Source of the DNA: an uncultured Arachnia sp.
GTDB taxonomy: Bacteria; Actinomycetota; Actinomycetes; Propionibacteriales; Propionibacteriaceae
Assembly (NCBI GenBank): GCA_947493995.1
Contig: CANLTJ010000003.1
Location: forward strand, 279,298 to 343,297
Direction of reading: 5' to 3'
Length of the DNA: 64,000 bases
The stretch's first letter is position 1. Every line of letters starts with the position of its first letter. Below are positions 32,490-41,429 of the stretch, piece by piece. The notes below the pieces were generated by a model. It was not told the DNA's origin and made no database searches. It saw only the letters and a program-made list of their open reading frames with translations. The position numbers and the translations under genes are program-made.

Positions 32490-34451
32490 ATGGAGAGGAA
32501 CTACGCGTTGAGTCAGCTTGCCAACTTCGTGTGGGGGATCGCCGACCAGTTGCGGGGCGTGTACAAGCCAGCCCAGTACGGAACCGTGACGTTGCCGTTC
32601 GTGATCCTGCGACGCATGGAGTGCGTCCTTGAGGGACACCGTACGAAGATCAAGGAGCTCATCGCCTCCACCCCGAATGAAGCGGCACTCGGGGCCAAGC
32701 TCCGCCGTGAGGGACTGCACTTCTACAATGCGACCGACTACACGCTCAAGACGCTGCTCGGGGACCCGGACAACTTGGCCGCCAACCTCATCGACTATGT
32801 CTCGGCATTCTCCTCCAACGTCGCCGACATCTTCCCGAGCTTCAGGTTTGAGCAGTCCATTCACAAGCTCGACGACAATGACCGCCTCTACCTACTCGTC
32901 TCCCAGTTCTCCGAGATTGACCTGCATCCCGACGTGGTGTCGAACGCGAAAATGGGGGAGCTGTTCGAGCACCTCATCTTTCGGTTCAACACCGCCTCGA
33001 ACGAGACCGCCGGCGAGCACTTCACCCCACGCGACGCCATTCGCCTCATGGTGGATCTGCTGCTGGCCCCCGACTCCGACCTGCTCGTCACCCCCGGCGC
33101 GGTCCGCACCGTCTACGACCCCACGGCCGGCACCGGTGGCATGCTCTCGGTGACCGAGGAACGCATTCTCGACATGAACGCCCACGCCACCGTGGCGCTC
33201 CACGGACAGGAACTCAACGATGAGTCCTATGCCGTGTGCAAATCGGACATGCTCGCCAAGGGCCACCGTGTCGGAGCGATCCAGCTGGGTGACACCCTCC
33301 GTCAGGACCTTCATGCGGGCCAGCACTTCGACTACTGCCTCTCGAACCCGCCCTATGGCGGCGACTGGAAGTCGGCAGAGAAGGTGGTCCGCGACGAGCA
33401 CAAGAAGGGCGGCGGACGCTTCGACGCAGGCCTGCCCCGGATCAGCGACGGTCAGACCCTGTTCCTGCAGCACCTCGTGTCCAAGATGCGGCCCGCCCGG
33501 GAGGACCAGGAGAACACCGGCGGCCGGGCGGCGATCGTACTCAACGGGTCGCCACTGTTCACCGGCGGCGCGGGTTCGGGCGAGTCGGAGATCAGGCGTT
33601 GGCTCATCGAGTCCGACCTTGTCGACGCCATCGTGGCCCTGCCCACCAACATGTTCTACAACACCGGCATCGCCACCTACGTGTGGGCGCTGGACAATCA
33701 CAAGCCAGCCGAGCGCAAAGGCAAGATCCAACTCATCGACGCGACCGCGTTCTGGAGCAAGCTGCGCAAGAACCTGGGCTCCAAGAACCGTGAGGTGGGC
33801 GACGCCGACCGCGACCGCATCGTGAAGCTCTACGACGACTTCGAGGACAACGACCACAGCAAGATCCTGGAGAGCAAGGACTTCGGGTTCTGGGAAATCA
33901 CCGTGGAACAGCCACTGCGGCTCCGCTTCGATGTGGACCCCGAGCGCATCGACGAGTACCTCGGCATTCGGCAGCTGGCCAAGCTCGACGACGACGTACT
34001 GGCGGGTGTACGGGTGGCGCTGTTGTCGCTCGGCGGCAAGGTTTTCATGAACCGCAACGAGTTCACCAAAGCCCTGCGCCAGGCGGTGAAGGCGACCGGC
34101 AATACTCTTGGCCTGCCGGTGTACAAGGCGTTGGTGCTCGCGATTGGTGAGCGCGACGAGAACGCAGATGTCTGCACCGACGCCAAGGGCAATCCTGAGC
34201 CCGACACCGGACTCCGCGACACCGAGCTTGTGCCCTTTCGGGACAACATTGAGGCGTACTTCGAGCGTGAGGTCTTGCCATTCGTCCCGGACGCGTGGAT
34301 CGATGAGTCGAAGACCAAGGTGGGGTATGAGATCCCGTTCACGCGGTTGTTCTACAAGTACGTACCGCCACGGCCGCTCGACGAGATCGACGCGGAATTG
34401 GATGCCCTGGGTCGAGAGATCGTCCAACTGCTTCAGGTCGTGGAAGCGTGA
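32490..34451 (+). CDS. hsdM: Type I restriction-modification system DNA-methyltransferase subunit HsdM
   Basis: 653-aa N6-adenine methyltransferase that works with HsdS (M2S) and HsdR. An N-terminal helical HsdM domain (SQLANFVWGIADQLRG) leads to GEHFTPRD (175-182), SAM motif I DPTAGTGG (210-217) and catalytic NPPYGG (286-291). Residues 480-650 are a C-terminal extension with long helices. The ATG at 32490 lacks a good ribosome-binding site; TTG 32508 behind GAGAGGA is a plausible alternative giving 647 aa. The stop overlaps hsdS. The operon runs hsdM-hsdS-hsdR on the plus strand, divergent from the toxin-antitoxin pair. Confidence 0.95.
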   Translation: MERNYALSQLANFVWGIADQLRGVYKPAQYGTVTLPFVILRRMECVLEGHRTKIKELIASTPNEAALGAKLRREGLHFYNATDYTLKTLLGDPDNLAANLIDYVSAFSSNVADIFPSFRFEQSIHKLDDNDRLYLLVSQFSEIDLHPDVVSNAKMGELFEHLIFRFNTASNETAGEHFTPRDAIRLMVDLLLAPDSDLLVTPGAVRTVYDPTAGTGGMLSVTEERILDMNAHATVALHGQELNDESYAVCKSDMLAKGHRVGAIQLGDTLRQDLHAGQHFDYCLSNPPYGGDWKSAEKVVRDEHKKGGGRFDAGLPRISDGQTLFLQHLVSKMRPAREDQENTGGRAAIVLNGSPLFTGGAGSGESEIRRWLIESDLVDAIVALPTNMFYNTGIATYVWALDNHKPAERKGKIQLIDATAFWSKLRKNLGSKNREVGDADRDRIVKLYDDFEDNDHSKILESKDFGFWEITVEQPLRLRFDVDPERIDEYLGIRQLAKLDDDVLAGVRVALLSLGGKVFMNRNEFTKALRQAVKATGNTLGLPVYKALVLAIGERDENADVCTDAKGNPEPDTGLRDTELVPFRDNIEAYFEREVLPFVPDAWIDESKTKVGYEIPFTRLFYKYVPPRPLDEIDAELDALGREIVQLLQVVEA

Positions 34452-35665
34452 GGCCTATGCTCAAGCGACTCGCGCAGGTCAACCCGCCTGTCCCCGAGTT
34501 TGATGCATTCCATGACGACGAAGTCGTGACCTTCGTGCCGCTCGACGCCGTGTGGCCAGCCGGCAATGCTGATTTCAACCGCCGTGCCGCGAAAGTAGAT
34601 GCAGCCAATGGGTACACGCGTTTTCTTGATGGTGACATCCTTCTGCCCAAGATCACTCCGACGTTTGAAGCAGGGCGGGTAACGGTGGCGAACCTCGATA
34701 CCCCGCTCGGAGCTGGAACGACGGAGCTGCATGTGATCCGGACATCTGCCGAAGTGGATGCGAGATATTTGTCGTATTGGATGAGGAGCACGCCCTTCCT
34801 ACAAGAGGGCGAAACGACGTTGGAAGGCGTGGGAAACCTACGCCGCGTGCCACAAGAATGGTTGGAGAAGACACGGCTGCCAGTCAATGGTGTCGCTGCG
34901 CAGGTCCAGATCGCCGACTTCTTGGACCGCGAGACCGCCCAGATCGACGCGCTCATCGAGAAGCAGGAAGCGTTGAAACGGGGTCTGCAGGAGCGGCGAG
35001 TCGCAATGGTGAATGAAGCCATTGCAACCACGACGGGAGCAGAACGAACACCGCTGAGAACAGTAGCTGTTATTCAGTCCGGCCTCACTCTGGGCAAGCG
35101 ACACGACGGAGAAACTCTTGAGTTCCCCTACCTTCGAGTGGCAAACATCCAAACCGGTTACGTGGACCTCTCTGAAGTGAAGACCGTTGAAGTGCCTGCG
35201 GACGATGCTCGTAAGGTGATGCTTCGGCCGGGTGATGTGCTCATGACCGAAGGTGGTGACCGTGCCGCCCTCGGTAGGGGATCACTCTGGAACGGCGAGA
35301 TCGATCCTTGCCTGCACCAGAACCACGTTTTTGCCGTTCGTGCGAAGGATGACCGATTGCTGGCCGAGTACTTGGTCTACGTTCTTGAGGCTCGGGGAGC
35401 ACGTGAGTACTTCGAGAGCACCAGAAGGCAGACCACCAATCTGTCTGCAACTAACGCTGGTCTGGTTCGAGCCTTCCGGTTCACGTTGCCTTCCATTCAG
35501 GAGCAACGAAAGATCGTTTCGGATCTGGACTTCGATCTTTTACAATTGACGACGCTTCTTGCGAAGACAGAGCATTTCATCGAATTGGCCCGCGAGCGTC
35601 GCGCCGCGCTCATCACCGCTGCGGTCACCGGTCAGCTTGACATCGCCAATAGGGAGGCGGCGTGA
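34448..35665 (+). CDS. hsdS: Type I restriction-modification system specificity subunit HsdS
   Basis: 405 aa with the two-half layout of HsdS. The first target-recognition domain covers about 20-145, the central conserved helix IADFLDRETAQIDALIEKQEALKRGLQERR about 150-185, the second recognition domain about 200-355 (LGKRHDGETLEFPYLRVANIQ, the common TRD2 start), and the distal helix EQRKIVSDLDFD to ARERRAALITAAVTGQLD about 355-400. It starts at GTG 34448, overlapping the hsdM stop, or ATG 34457. It determines the bipartite recognition sequence, which cannot be read from the protein alone. The stop overlaps the hsdR start. Confidence 0.94.
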   Translation: MRPMLKRLAQVNPPVPEFDAFHDDEVVTFVPLDAVWPAGNADFNRRAAKVDAANGYTRFLDGDILLPKITPTFEAGRVTVANLDTPLGAGTTELHVIRTSAEVDARYLSYWMRSTPFLQEGETTLEGVGNLRRVPQEWLEKTRLPVNGVAAQVQIADFLDRETAQIDALIEKQEALKRGLQERRVAMVNEAIATTTGAERTPLRTVAVIQSGLTLGKRHDGETLEFPYLRVANIQTGYVDLSEVKTVEVPADDARKVMLRPGDVLMTEGGDRAALGRGSLWNGEIDPCLHQNHVFAVRAKDDRLLAEYLVYVLEARGAREYFESTRRQTTNLSATNAGLVRAFRFTLPSIQEQRKIVSDLDFDLLQLTTLLAKTEHFIELARERRAALITAAVTGQLDIANREAA

Positions 35666-38600
35666 TGGCGCAGCACCATGAGTCCGCGTTCGAAACCGAA
35701 TTGTGCGAGTACTTGGCCGCCCACGGCTGGCTGTACTCGGACAATGACGACCACTACGACCGACAGCGCGCGCTGTTCCGAGACGACATCTTCGCGTGGC
35801 TGGAGGAGACCCAGCCCGAGGAGCTGGCCAAGAAGGTCAAGCCCACCATGTCGCCGGACGCCCAGGACAAGGCCAAGGACGGGATCCTCGACCGGCTGGC
35901 GAAGTTGCTGGATCAGGGACAGCCGGTCGGCGGTGCCCTGAAGGTGCTGCGGTCGGGGTTCAAGGATGCGCCCGCTTCGTTCGACATGATGCAGAAGCGA
36001 CCCGAGCAGGCCGTCAACCCCACGGTGAACGCCAAATACGTGGCCAACCGGCTGCGGGTGATGCGGCAGGTGCACTACTCCACCAAGCACACCTCGTCGA
36101 TCGACCTGGTGCTGTTCGTCAACGGCATCCCCGTGGCGACGCTGGAGTTGAAGACAGACTTCACCCAGGCGATCGCGGACGCGAAGAAGCAGTACAAACA
36201 GGACCGTGCGCCAGCGGGGGAGCCACTGCTCGGATTCGGCACGCGCGCGCTGGTGCACTTCGCCGTCTCCAACGACGAGGTCTGGATGACCACCAAGCTG
36301 GACGGTCCGAAGACCCGATTCCTGCCGTTCAACCGCGGGAACGACGGCCACGCAGGGAACGCCCCGGACCCGGACGGTTCGCCCACCACGTACCTGTGGA
36401 GGGACGTGTTCCAGCGGGCCATGTGGCTGGACATCGTCGGCAAGTTCATTCACTACGAGACCACCAAGCACAAGGACCCGGCCACGGGGCAGTCGAAGAC
36501 CAGCACCGCGCTGATCTTCCCGCGCTACCACCAGCTGGAGGCGGTCACGCAGCTCGTCGCCGACAGCAGGGCACGCTGGGCGGGACAGCGATACCTGGTG
36601 CAGCACTCCGCTGGCTCCGGGAAGACCCGTACCATCGCATGGACGGCGCACCGGCTCGCCACACTCCACGACGACGATGACCGAAAGGTCTTCGACTCCG
36701 TCATCGTCATCACCGACCGCACCGTGCTGGACGACCAGTTGCAGGAGGCGGTCAAGCAGATCGAGACGAAGACCGGCATCGTTGCCGCCATCAACACCCG
36801 CGAGGCGTCGAAGCGGGGGTTGACGTCCAAGTCAGCGCTGCTGGCGGAGACGCTTGCGGCGGGCAAGCTGATCGTCGTCGTGACACTGCAGACGTTCCCG
36901 TTCATCCTGGAGGAGATCAGGAAGAACAAGTCGCTGCAGGGTCGGCGGTTCGCGGTGATCGCCGACGAAGCCCACTCGTCCCAGACCGGTGAGGCGTCCT
37001 CCAAGCTGAAGGAGGCGCTCTCTGAGCAGGAGGCGGCCGAGCTGGCCGACGGGGGAGAGGTCGACGTCCAATCCGTGCTGGCGGCCACGGCATCCGCAAA
37101 GGCCGAGACCCCCAACATCTCGTTCTACGCCTTCACCGCCACCCCGAAGCCGAAGACGCTGGAACTGTTCGGCACCCCGGATCCGGCCACCAATCTGCCG
37201 CGGCCATTCCACCTCTACACGATGCAGCAGGCCATCGAGGAGGAGTTCATCCTCGACGTCCTGAAGAACTACACCACCTACGACACGGCCTTCCAGCTGG
37301 CCGAACAGATCGACCACGGCGAGATGCGGCCCATCGCGACGATGGACCAACATGGCAACCTCGTCGACGAGACCGCCGCCCGCAAGGGTCTGATGCGCTG
37401 GGTGCAGCTGCACCCCACCAACATTGCGCAGAAGGTGCAGATCATCGTCGAGCACTTCGAGGCGAATGTGAAGCACCTGCTCGGCGGGCAGGCGAAGGCC
37501 ATGGTGGTCACCGATTCCCGCAAGGCGGCCGTCAAGTACAAGAAGGCGCTCGACGCCTACATCGCCCAGCACAGCTACAGCGACGCGACCTCACTGGTCG
37601 CGTTCTCCGGCGAGGTGACGTTCACCGAGTTCGACTTCGAGGGCTATCCGCGCGACGACATTCACGCCGGGGACAAGTTCACGGAATCCTCCATGAACCC
37701 GGGCGTGAAGGACCTGCGTGACGCCTTCGACACCCCGGAGTACAGGGTGATGATCGTGGCCAACAAGTTCCAGACCGGCTTCGACCAGCCCAAGCTCTGC
37801 GCCATGTATGTGGACAAGCAACTCGCGGGCGTGGCGGCGGTTCAGACGCTGTCGAGGCTGAACCGGGCGCTGCCGGGCAAGACGACGATGGTGCTGGACT
37901 TCTTCAACAAGGCCGAGGACATCCTCGCCGCGTTCAAGCCGTACTTCGAGGAAGCCGCGATCACCACCACCACCGATCCCAACCTGCTGCACGACCTGGC
38001 CACCAAACTCGACGCCTCCGGCATCTACAGCCCGGAGGAGGTCGACGCCGTCGCCAGCTCGTACGTGCAGGGCAAGGGCAACAACGCGCTGACGGCCGCA
38101 GTCCAACCGGTCAAGCAGCGGTTCATCGCAGCCCGCAACGCAGCCATCCAGAGCGAGGACACCTCACGACTCGAAGAGCTGGAGCAGTTTCGCAGTGACG
38201 TCTCCGCTTTCGTGCGGCTGTATGACTTCCTGTCGCAGATCATCGACTTCGAGGACACGGGCATCGAGAAGCAGGCCATCTTCTTCCGCTACCTCGCCAC
38301 CCAGATCCGGCCGGAGGAACGCTCGGAGACCGTCGACCTCTCCGACGTCACGCTGGAGGGCATCAAACACCGCGAGGGGGAGACGGTGCAGATCAAGCTC
38401 GACGGCGACGAGATCGTCCCGCTGCCACCCAGTTTTACCGCGGCCGGCTACCGCAAGAATCGCGACCCCCGGATGGCGCTCATGGCCGAGATCATCGCCA
38501 GTCTGAATGAGCAGTTCGCCGGTGAGGGTCTGTTCGAGCATCAGCAGGAGAGCTGGGTGGAGGAGTTGTTGCTGGCCATGAAGCACGACGACAACCTCGT

Positions 38601-38808
38601 CGCACAGGCCCAAGTCAACAGCGAGGACCAATTCCTCGCCAGCCCAACACTGCGCGATGCCGTGACGATTGCCGTGGCGGAGACACACGGCGCTCACTCG
38701 AGGATGGTGGACCTGTTCCACGCTCGAAGCGGCGTCGAGATCAAGCTGAGCGCGCTGCTCGGGCGGCTGATGTACATGGACCTGCGAGAGGCGTCGCGGC
38801 GCCATTGA
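35662..38808 (+). CDS. hsdR: Type I restriction enzyme endonuclease/translocase subunit HsdR
   Basis: 1048 aa. The N-terminal PD-(D/E)xK nuclease includes SIDLVLFVNGIPVATLELK (Asp148, Glu162, Lys164) and the QxxxY-type KKQYKQ (175-180). A superfamily 2 motor follows: Walker A HSAGSGKT (315-322), DEAH (435-438), FTATPKPKT (motif III) and a NKFQTGFDQPKL to LSRLNRALPGK segment (motifs V-VI). A helical domain with charged residues and the C-terminal HsdM-contact region complete a normal-length R subunit. All core residues are intact, so the system looks functional. It starts at GTG 35662 or ATG 35665, overlapping hsdS. Confidence 0.96.
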   Translation: MMAQHHESAFETELCEYLAAHGWLYSDNDDHYDRQRALFRDDIFAWLEETQPEELAKKVKPTMSPDAQDKAKDGILDRLAKLLDQGQPVGGALKVLRSGFKDAPASFDMMQKRPEQAVNPTVNAKYVANRLRVMRQVHYSTKHTSSIDLVLFVNGIPVATLELKTDFTQAIADAKKQYKQDRAPAGEPLLGFGTRALVHFAVSNDEVWMTTKLDGPKTRFLPFNRGNDGHAGNAPDPDGSPTTYLWRDVFQRAMWLDIVGKFIHYETTKHKDPATGQSKTSTALIFPRYHQLEAVTQLVADSRARWAGQRYLVQHSAGSGKTRTIAWTAHRLATLHDDDDRKVFDSVIVITDRTVLDDQLQEAVKQIETKTGIVAAINTREASKRGLTSKSALLAETLAAGKLIVVVTLQTFPFILEEIRKNKSLQGRRFAVIADEAHSSQTGEASSKLKEALSEQEAAELADGGEVDVQSVLAATASAKAETPNISFYAFTATPKPKTLELFGTPDPATNLPRPFHLYTMQQAIEEEFILDVLKNYTTYDTAFQLAEQIDHGEMRPIATMDQHGNLVDETAARKGLMRWVQLHPTNIAQKVQIIVEHFEANVKHLLGGQAKAMVVTDSRKAAVKYKKALDAYIAQHSYSDATSLVAFSGEVTFTEFDFEGYPRDDIHAGDKFTESSMNPGVKDLRDAFDTPEYRVMIVANKFQTGFDQPKLCAMYVDKQLAGVAAVQTLSRLNRALPGKTTMVLDFFNKAEDILAAFKPYFEEAAITTTTDPNLLHDLATKLDASGIYSPEEVDAVASSYVQGKGNNALTAAVQPVKQRFIAARNAAIQSEDTSRLEELEQFRSDVSAFVRLYDFLSQIIDFEDTGIEKQAIFFRYLATQIRPEERSETVDLSDVTLEGIKHREGETVQIKLDGDEIVPLPPSFTAAGYRKNRDPRMALMAEIIASLNEQFAGEGLFEHQQESWVEELLLAMKHDDNLVAQAQVNSEDQFLASPTLRDAVTIAVAETHGAHSRMVDLFHARSGVEIKLSALLGRLMYMDLREASRRH

Positions 38809-38911
38809 GTACCAGGAGTCGTACCTGCGTTTGCCCTCCATCTCTCGCATAGGCGAGCGAGCGATCCAAGGCCCTGGGTACATGGCGGGCGCGACGCTTC
38901 ACAAAATCCTC

Positions 38912-40768
38912 TCAGGTGAACAGGACGATGTTGTTCAGTACCCAGGCGGTGACCATGGTGTACTGCCGTTGTCCGGCCGAGTTCACGCTCTGCTCAACGA
39001 CCGTGGCTTCGATCCAGCTGCGGCAACCGTTGCGCCCAGTGCGCGGGGTATCACATTCGGTCCTCCAATTGCGTCCGTCAGTCGAAGTCCAGGAACCGGT
39101 GTAGCCCAGCGGGTTGTCTCGCCATGCGCTGCGCGGTGAGGGCAGATAGGTCAGATTGTTGAACGCCCAGCCGTCACTGCGCATGTATTCGCCGTTGACA
39201 TAGGTGACCTGGGTTGCCCAGATTCTGGTTGTACAGCGGCGAGTGACCGAGTAGGGCTCACAGGTGGTGAACCAGTCCCGGCCGTTGACGCGGTGATAAC
39301 CAGGCGTGGTGTACAGGTTGCCCGTCGAAGGCGGAGTTGTCGCGGGAGGGGAAGGGGGCTGCGTAGGAGTAGCCGTGACCGTCGGTTCTGATCCGCCGAA
39401 CACCGTGTCCTCCTGGTCGGGGATGATGGAACCATCCGCCCGACGCACGGGGCCGGGGTTACCGAAGCCATCAGTGTAGGCATCGGTGGAGCAGGAGTAG
39501 GTTCCGTCCCTTTTCGGCAATGGCTCGATGAACATGGGGTTGATCACCCACCGGTTATCGGCATTGTCGTAGGCGTGGCACATCAGCTCAGCCGAGTTGC
39601 GGTTGATGGCGATGTGTACTCCGACCGCGTCTTTCACCATGGAAAGGTCCGTGGAGGAGTCACCAGCTCCGAGGACCGGTCGCTGCGACTCGGGCGCAGG
39701 GCGAAGCGCTTCGGCGCCCTCGATACCAAGAATCGTCTGGTTCATGAAGCAGCGCTTGCCGTCAATGTAGGTCATGATCGCATCCGAACCATCCGGCAAC
39801 CCACCACAACCTCTGAGGTGTCCGGTGAGTTTGCTATCTTCGACAAGCTGGAAGATTCCGATTGTGTGATCAGAATCGATGCCCACTCCCGGACCCCAGG
39901 CATCCGCAAATTCTTTCGGCGAAGCGGTGACGATCCACGGCTCGATGCCGGCACGTTTCAGCGTCTGAATCAGATCTTTCATTTCCGGGTAGTAGCGGAT
40001 CCATGCCGTTTGTGTGCTGGAACCCACCTGTTGCGTCGCACCGATGGGTGCGTTCAACGCAGCCTCTCTGGCTTCGGCTGCGATGGCTTGCACTTCGGCG
40101 GGTGTATAGCCTTGCATGATCTGCCCCACCCACGCGTACATGGCGTTCATGTAGCGGTGATTTGCCCCGTAGAAGACACGGTCGCCATCAGTGGTCTCCT
40201 CCGTCTTGCGGACGGACAGGATCTCGTCAGCACACTCCACGTTGGTGCTGGTCGGCAACGGTTCACCGGGCTCCGCCAACGCGCCACAAGCCTGCCGCAG
40301 CGCTTCCGCGCCCTCAACCGTCATGTAACGGCTGGTGTAGTGCCAGTTGCGCTCGGGTGGCTGCAGAATCTTGTCATTGTTCAGCATCCAGAAGATGGTC
40401 TGGTCGGAAATGTCATTCTTGATGACTGTGTTGTCCCAGTCGAAGATGGCAAATCGAGGCTCTTCGGGTGGGGTACCGTCCGGCCAACTGCAGCGGCCGT
40501 ACTCGTCGATTGCGTTCTGGATCAGTTCAGCATTGTCGCCGTACCAGTTGTCGGCCAACTCGAGTTGAGGACAGTTCGCGTCCTCTGCCTGAGTGTCCAC
40601 GTCTTCGGGCGAGGCAAGCACACCGAGCGACGTCGGTGTCGTTGAGGAGGGTGCATTCGGCACGGCCTCGGCTGGCGATTCTGCGAAGCTGGGCTGACCG
40701 GAAAAGCCAGCCATGACGACGGCGAGGCCAAGTGCGGCCAATCCGTGGGTTCGATGTATTGCAGACAT
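38912..40768 (-). CDS. Secreted HAD-family phosphatase with duplicated C-terminal Cys module
   Basis: 618 aa. A signal peptide (MSAIHRTHGLAALGLAVVMA to SFA, about 1-29) sends it out of the cell. The HAD core begins FAIFDWDNTVIKND (nucleophile Asp110, Asp112, Thr114), has IVTASPKEF as motif II and VLGAGDSSTDLSMV as motif IV, resembling secreted phosphorylcholine-phosphatase-type enzymes. After a Pro/Thr/Ser linker come two copies of a roughly 55-residue module (494-546 and 563-618) sharing x-G-R-[DN]-W-x-T-x-C, a second Cys, I-x-A-T and W-x-x-N-N. The substrate is unknown. The ATG at 40768 has AAGGAG. Confidence 0.85.
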   Translation of the reverse strand: MSAIHRTHGLAALGLAVVMAGFSGQPSFAESPAEAVPNAPSSTTPTSLGVLASPEDVDTQAEDANCPQLELADNWYGDNAELIQNAIDEYGRCSWPDGTPPEEPRFAIFDWDNTVIKNDISDQTIFWMLNNDKILQPPERNWHYTSRYMTVEGAEALRQACGALAEPGEPLPTSTNVECADEILSVRKTEETTDGDRVFYGANHRYMNAMYAWVGQIMQGYTPAEVQAIAAEAREAALNAPIGATQQVGSSTQTAWIRYYPEMKDLIQTLKRAGIEPWIVTASPKEFADAWGPGVGIDSDHTIGIFQLVEDSKLTGHLRGCGGLPDGSDAIMTYIDGKRCFMNQTILGIEGAEALRPAPESQRPVLGAGDSSTDLSMVKDAVGVHIAINRNSAELMCHAYDNADNRWVINPMFIEPLPKRDGTYSCSTDAYTDGFGNPGPVRRADGSIIPDQEDTVFGGSEPTVTATPTQPPSPPATTPPSTGNLYTTPGYHRVNGRDWFTTCEPYSVTRRCTTRIWATQVTYVNGEYMRSDGWAFNNLTYLPSPRSAWRDNPLGYTGSWTSTDGRNWRTECDTPRTGRNGCRSWIEATVVEQSVNSAGQRQYTMVTAWVLNNIVLFT

Positions 40769-40813
40769 TGTGCTGCTCCTTCTGATGACGCTGTGGGGGG
40801 GAGGAAATTCACA

Positions 40814-40930
40814 TCACGCATCGGCTTCGTGGATGGTGAGGGGGCCACCTGCACGCCTGCATGGGATGGCGGCCACTGCTGAGAACACAGAGCGGTAGTC
40901 ATCGCTTGCGGATCCGGAAAGCGATCTCAT
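40814..40930 (-). CDS. Candidate 38-aa ORF upstream of the HAD phosphatase
   Basis: The reading frame MRSLSGSASDDYRSVFSAV... ends in HEADA and TGA. It has a strong Shine-Dalgarno (AGAGGAG, 8-bp spacer). It lies 45 bp upstream of the HAD phosphatase start and on the same strand, so it could be a leader peptide or a small unknown protein. No known family was recognised. It has no TM segment. Confidence 0.28.
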   Translation of the reverse strand: MRSLSGSASDDYRSVFSAVAAIPCRRAGGPLTIHEADA

Positions 40931-41002
40931 GCCAGTGACTCCTCTCTGAGACCGGTGCCGTCTCATGGGGGTAGAGGCGGACACGACAGGCGCAGCACCA
41001 GT

Positions 41003-41404
41003 TTAAGCCGGGCCGGGGCCACTCGGTGTCTGATTGGTGTGTTGAGTTGTTTCCGCGGCGCTGAGAACATGCCACGCACGAGCAGCACCCCATCCCAGAA
41101 CAAGCCCGACAAGGATGCCTGCCATATCGGCGACCAGATCGGCCATTTCACGGGAGCGCCCTACATACGGCTGGATGAGTTCAATCGCGGCGCCGAAGGC
41201 CGAGAACAGCAGAAACAACCCGGGACTCCAGCGCGGCTGTGCCATGCCCAGCGGAAATGCGAGGACGAGGAATGCGAACACGTGGTAGAACTTGTCGGAT
41301 CCGGGAGCTTGCTCGGCCGCCGTAGGCGGTGCCAAAGTTCCCACAGCAATCGAAACGGCGATCCCAACCGTCAGCAGAATCGACCAACGGGTAGCGCCGT
41401 GCAT
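41003..41404 (-). CDS. VanZ-like family membrane protein
   Basis: 133 aa. The VanZ-like pattern is clear: an N-terminal TM helix, SDKFYHVFAFLVLAFPLG (the D-K-x-x-H motif), a third hydrophobic segment and IELIQPYVGRSREMADLVADMAGILVG (E-x-x-Q-x-x-x-x-x-R-x-x-x-x-D-x-x-x-x-x-x-G). Four TM helices are predicted. The function of stand-alone VanZ-like proteins is not well defined. The ATG at 41404 follows GAAGGGG. It starts 25 bp after the end of the alpha/beta-hydrolase-OsmC gene on the same strand. Confidence 0.85.
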   Translation of the reverse strand: MHGATRWSILLTVGIAVSIAVGTLAPPTAAEQAPGSDKFYHVFAFLVLAFPLGMAQPRWSPGLFLLFSAFGAAIELIQPYVGRSREMADLVADMAGILVGLVLGWGAARAWHVLSAAETTQHTNQTPSGPGPA

Positions 41405-41429
41405 GAAGCCCCTTCGCGATGTGTTGAGC

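Noticed and set aside
32892..34427. 511-codon minus-strand frame opposite hsdM
   Set aside because: hsdM on the plus strand carries intact methyltransferase motifs; the antisense translation shows no family pattern.
30898..38808. Genomic island with integrase and attachment sites
   Set aside because: No integrase, transposase, flanking direct repeat or tRNA was found at the borders; only gene content hints at mobility.
38844..38857. CTCGC-ATAG-GCGAG hairpin between hsdR and the HAD phosphatase as a terminator
   Set aside because: Only five base pairs and no T-tract; too weak to call.
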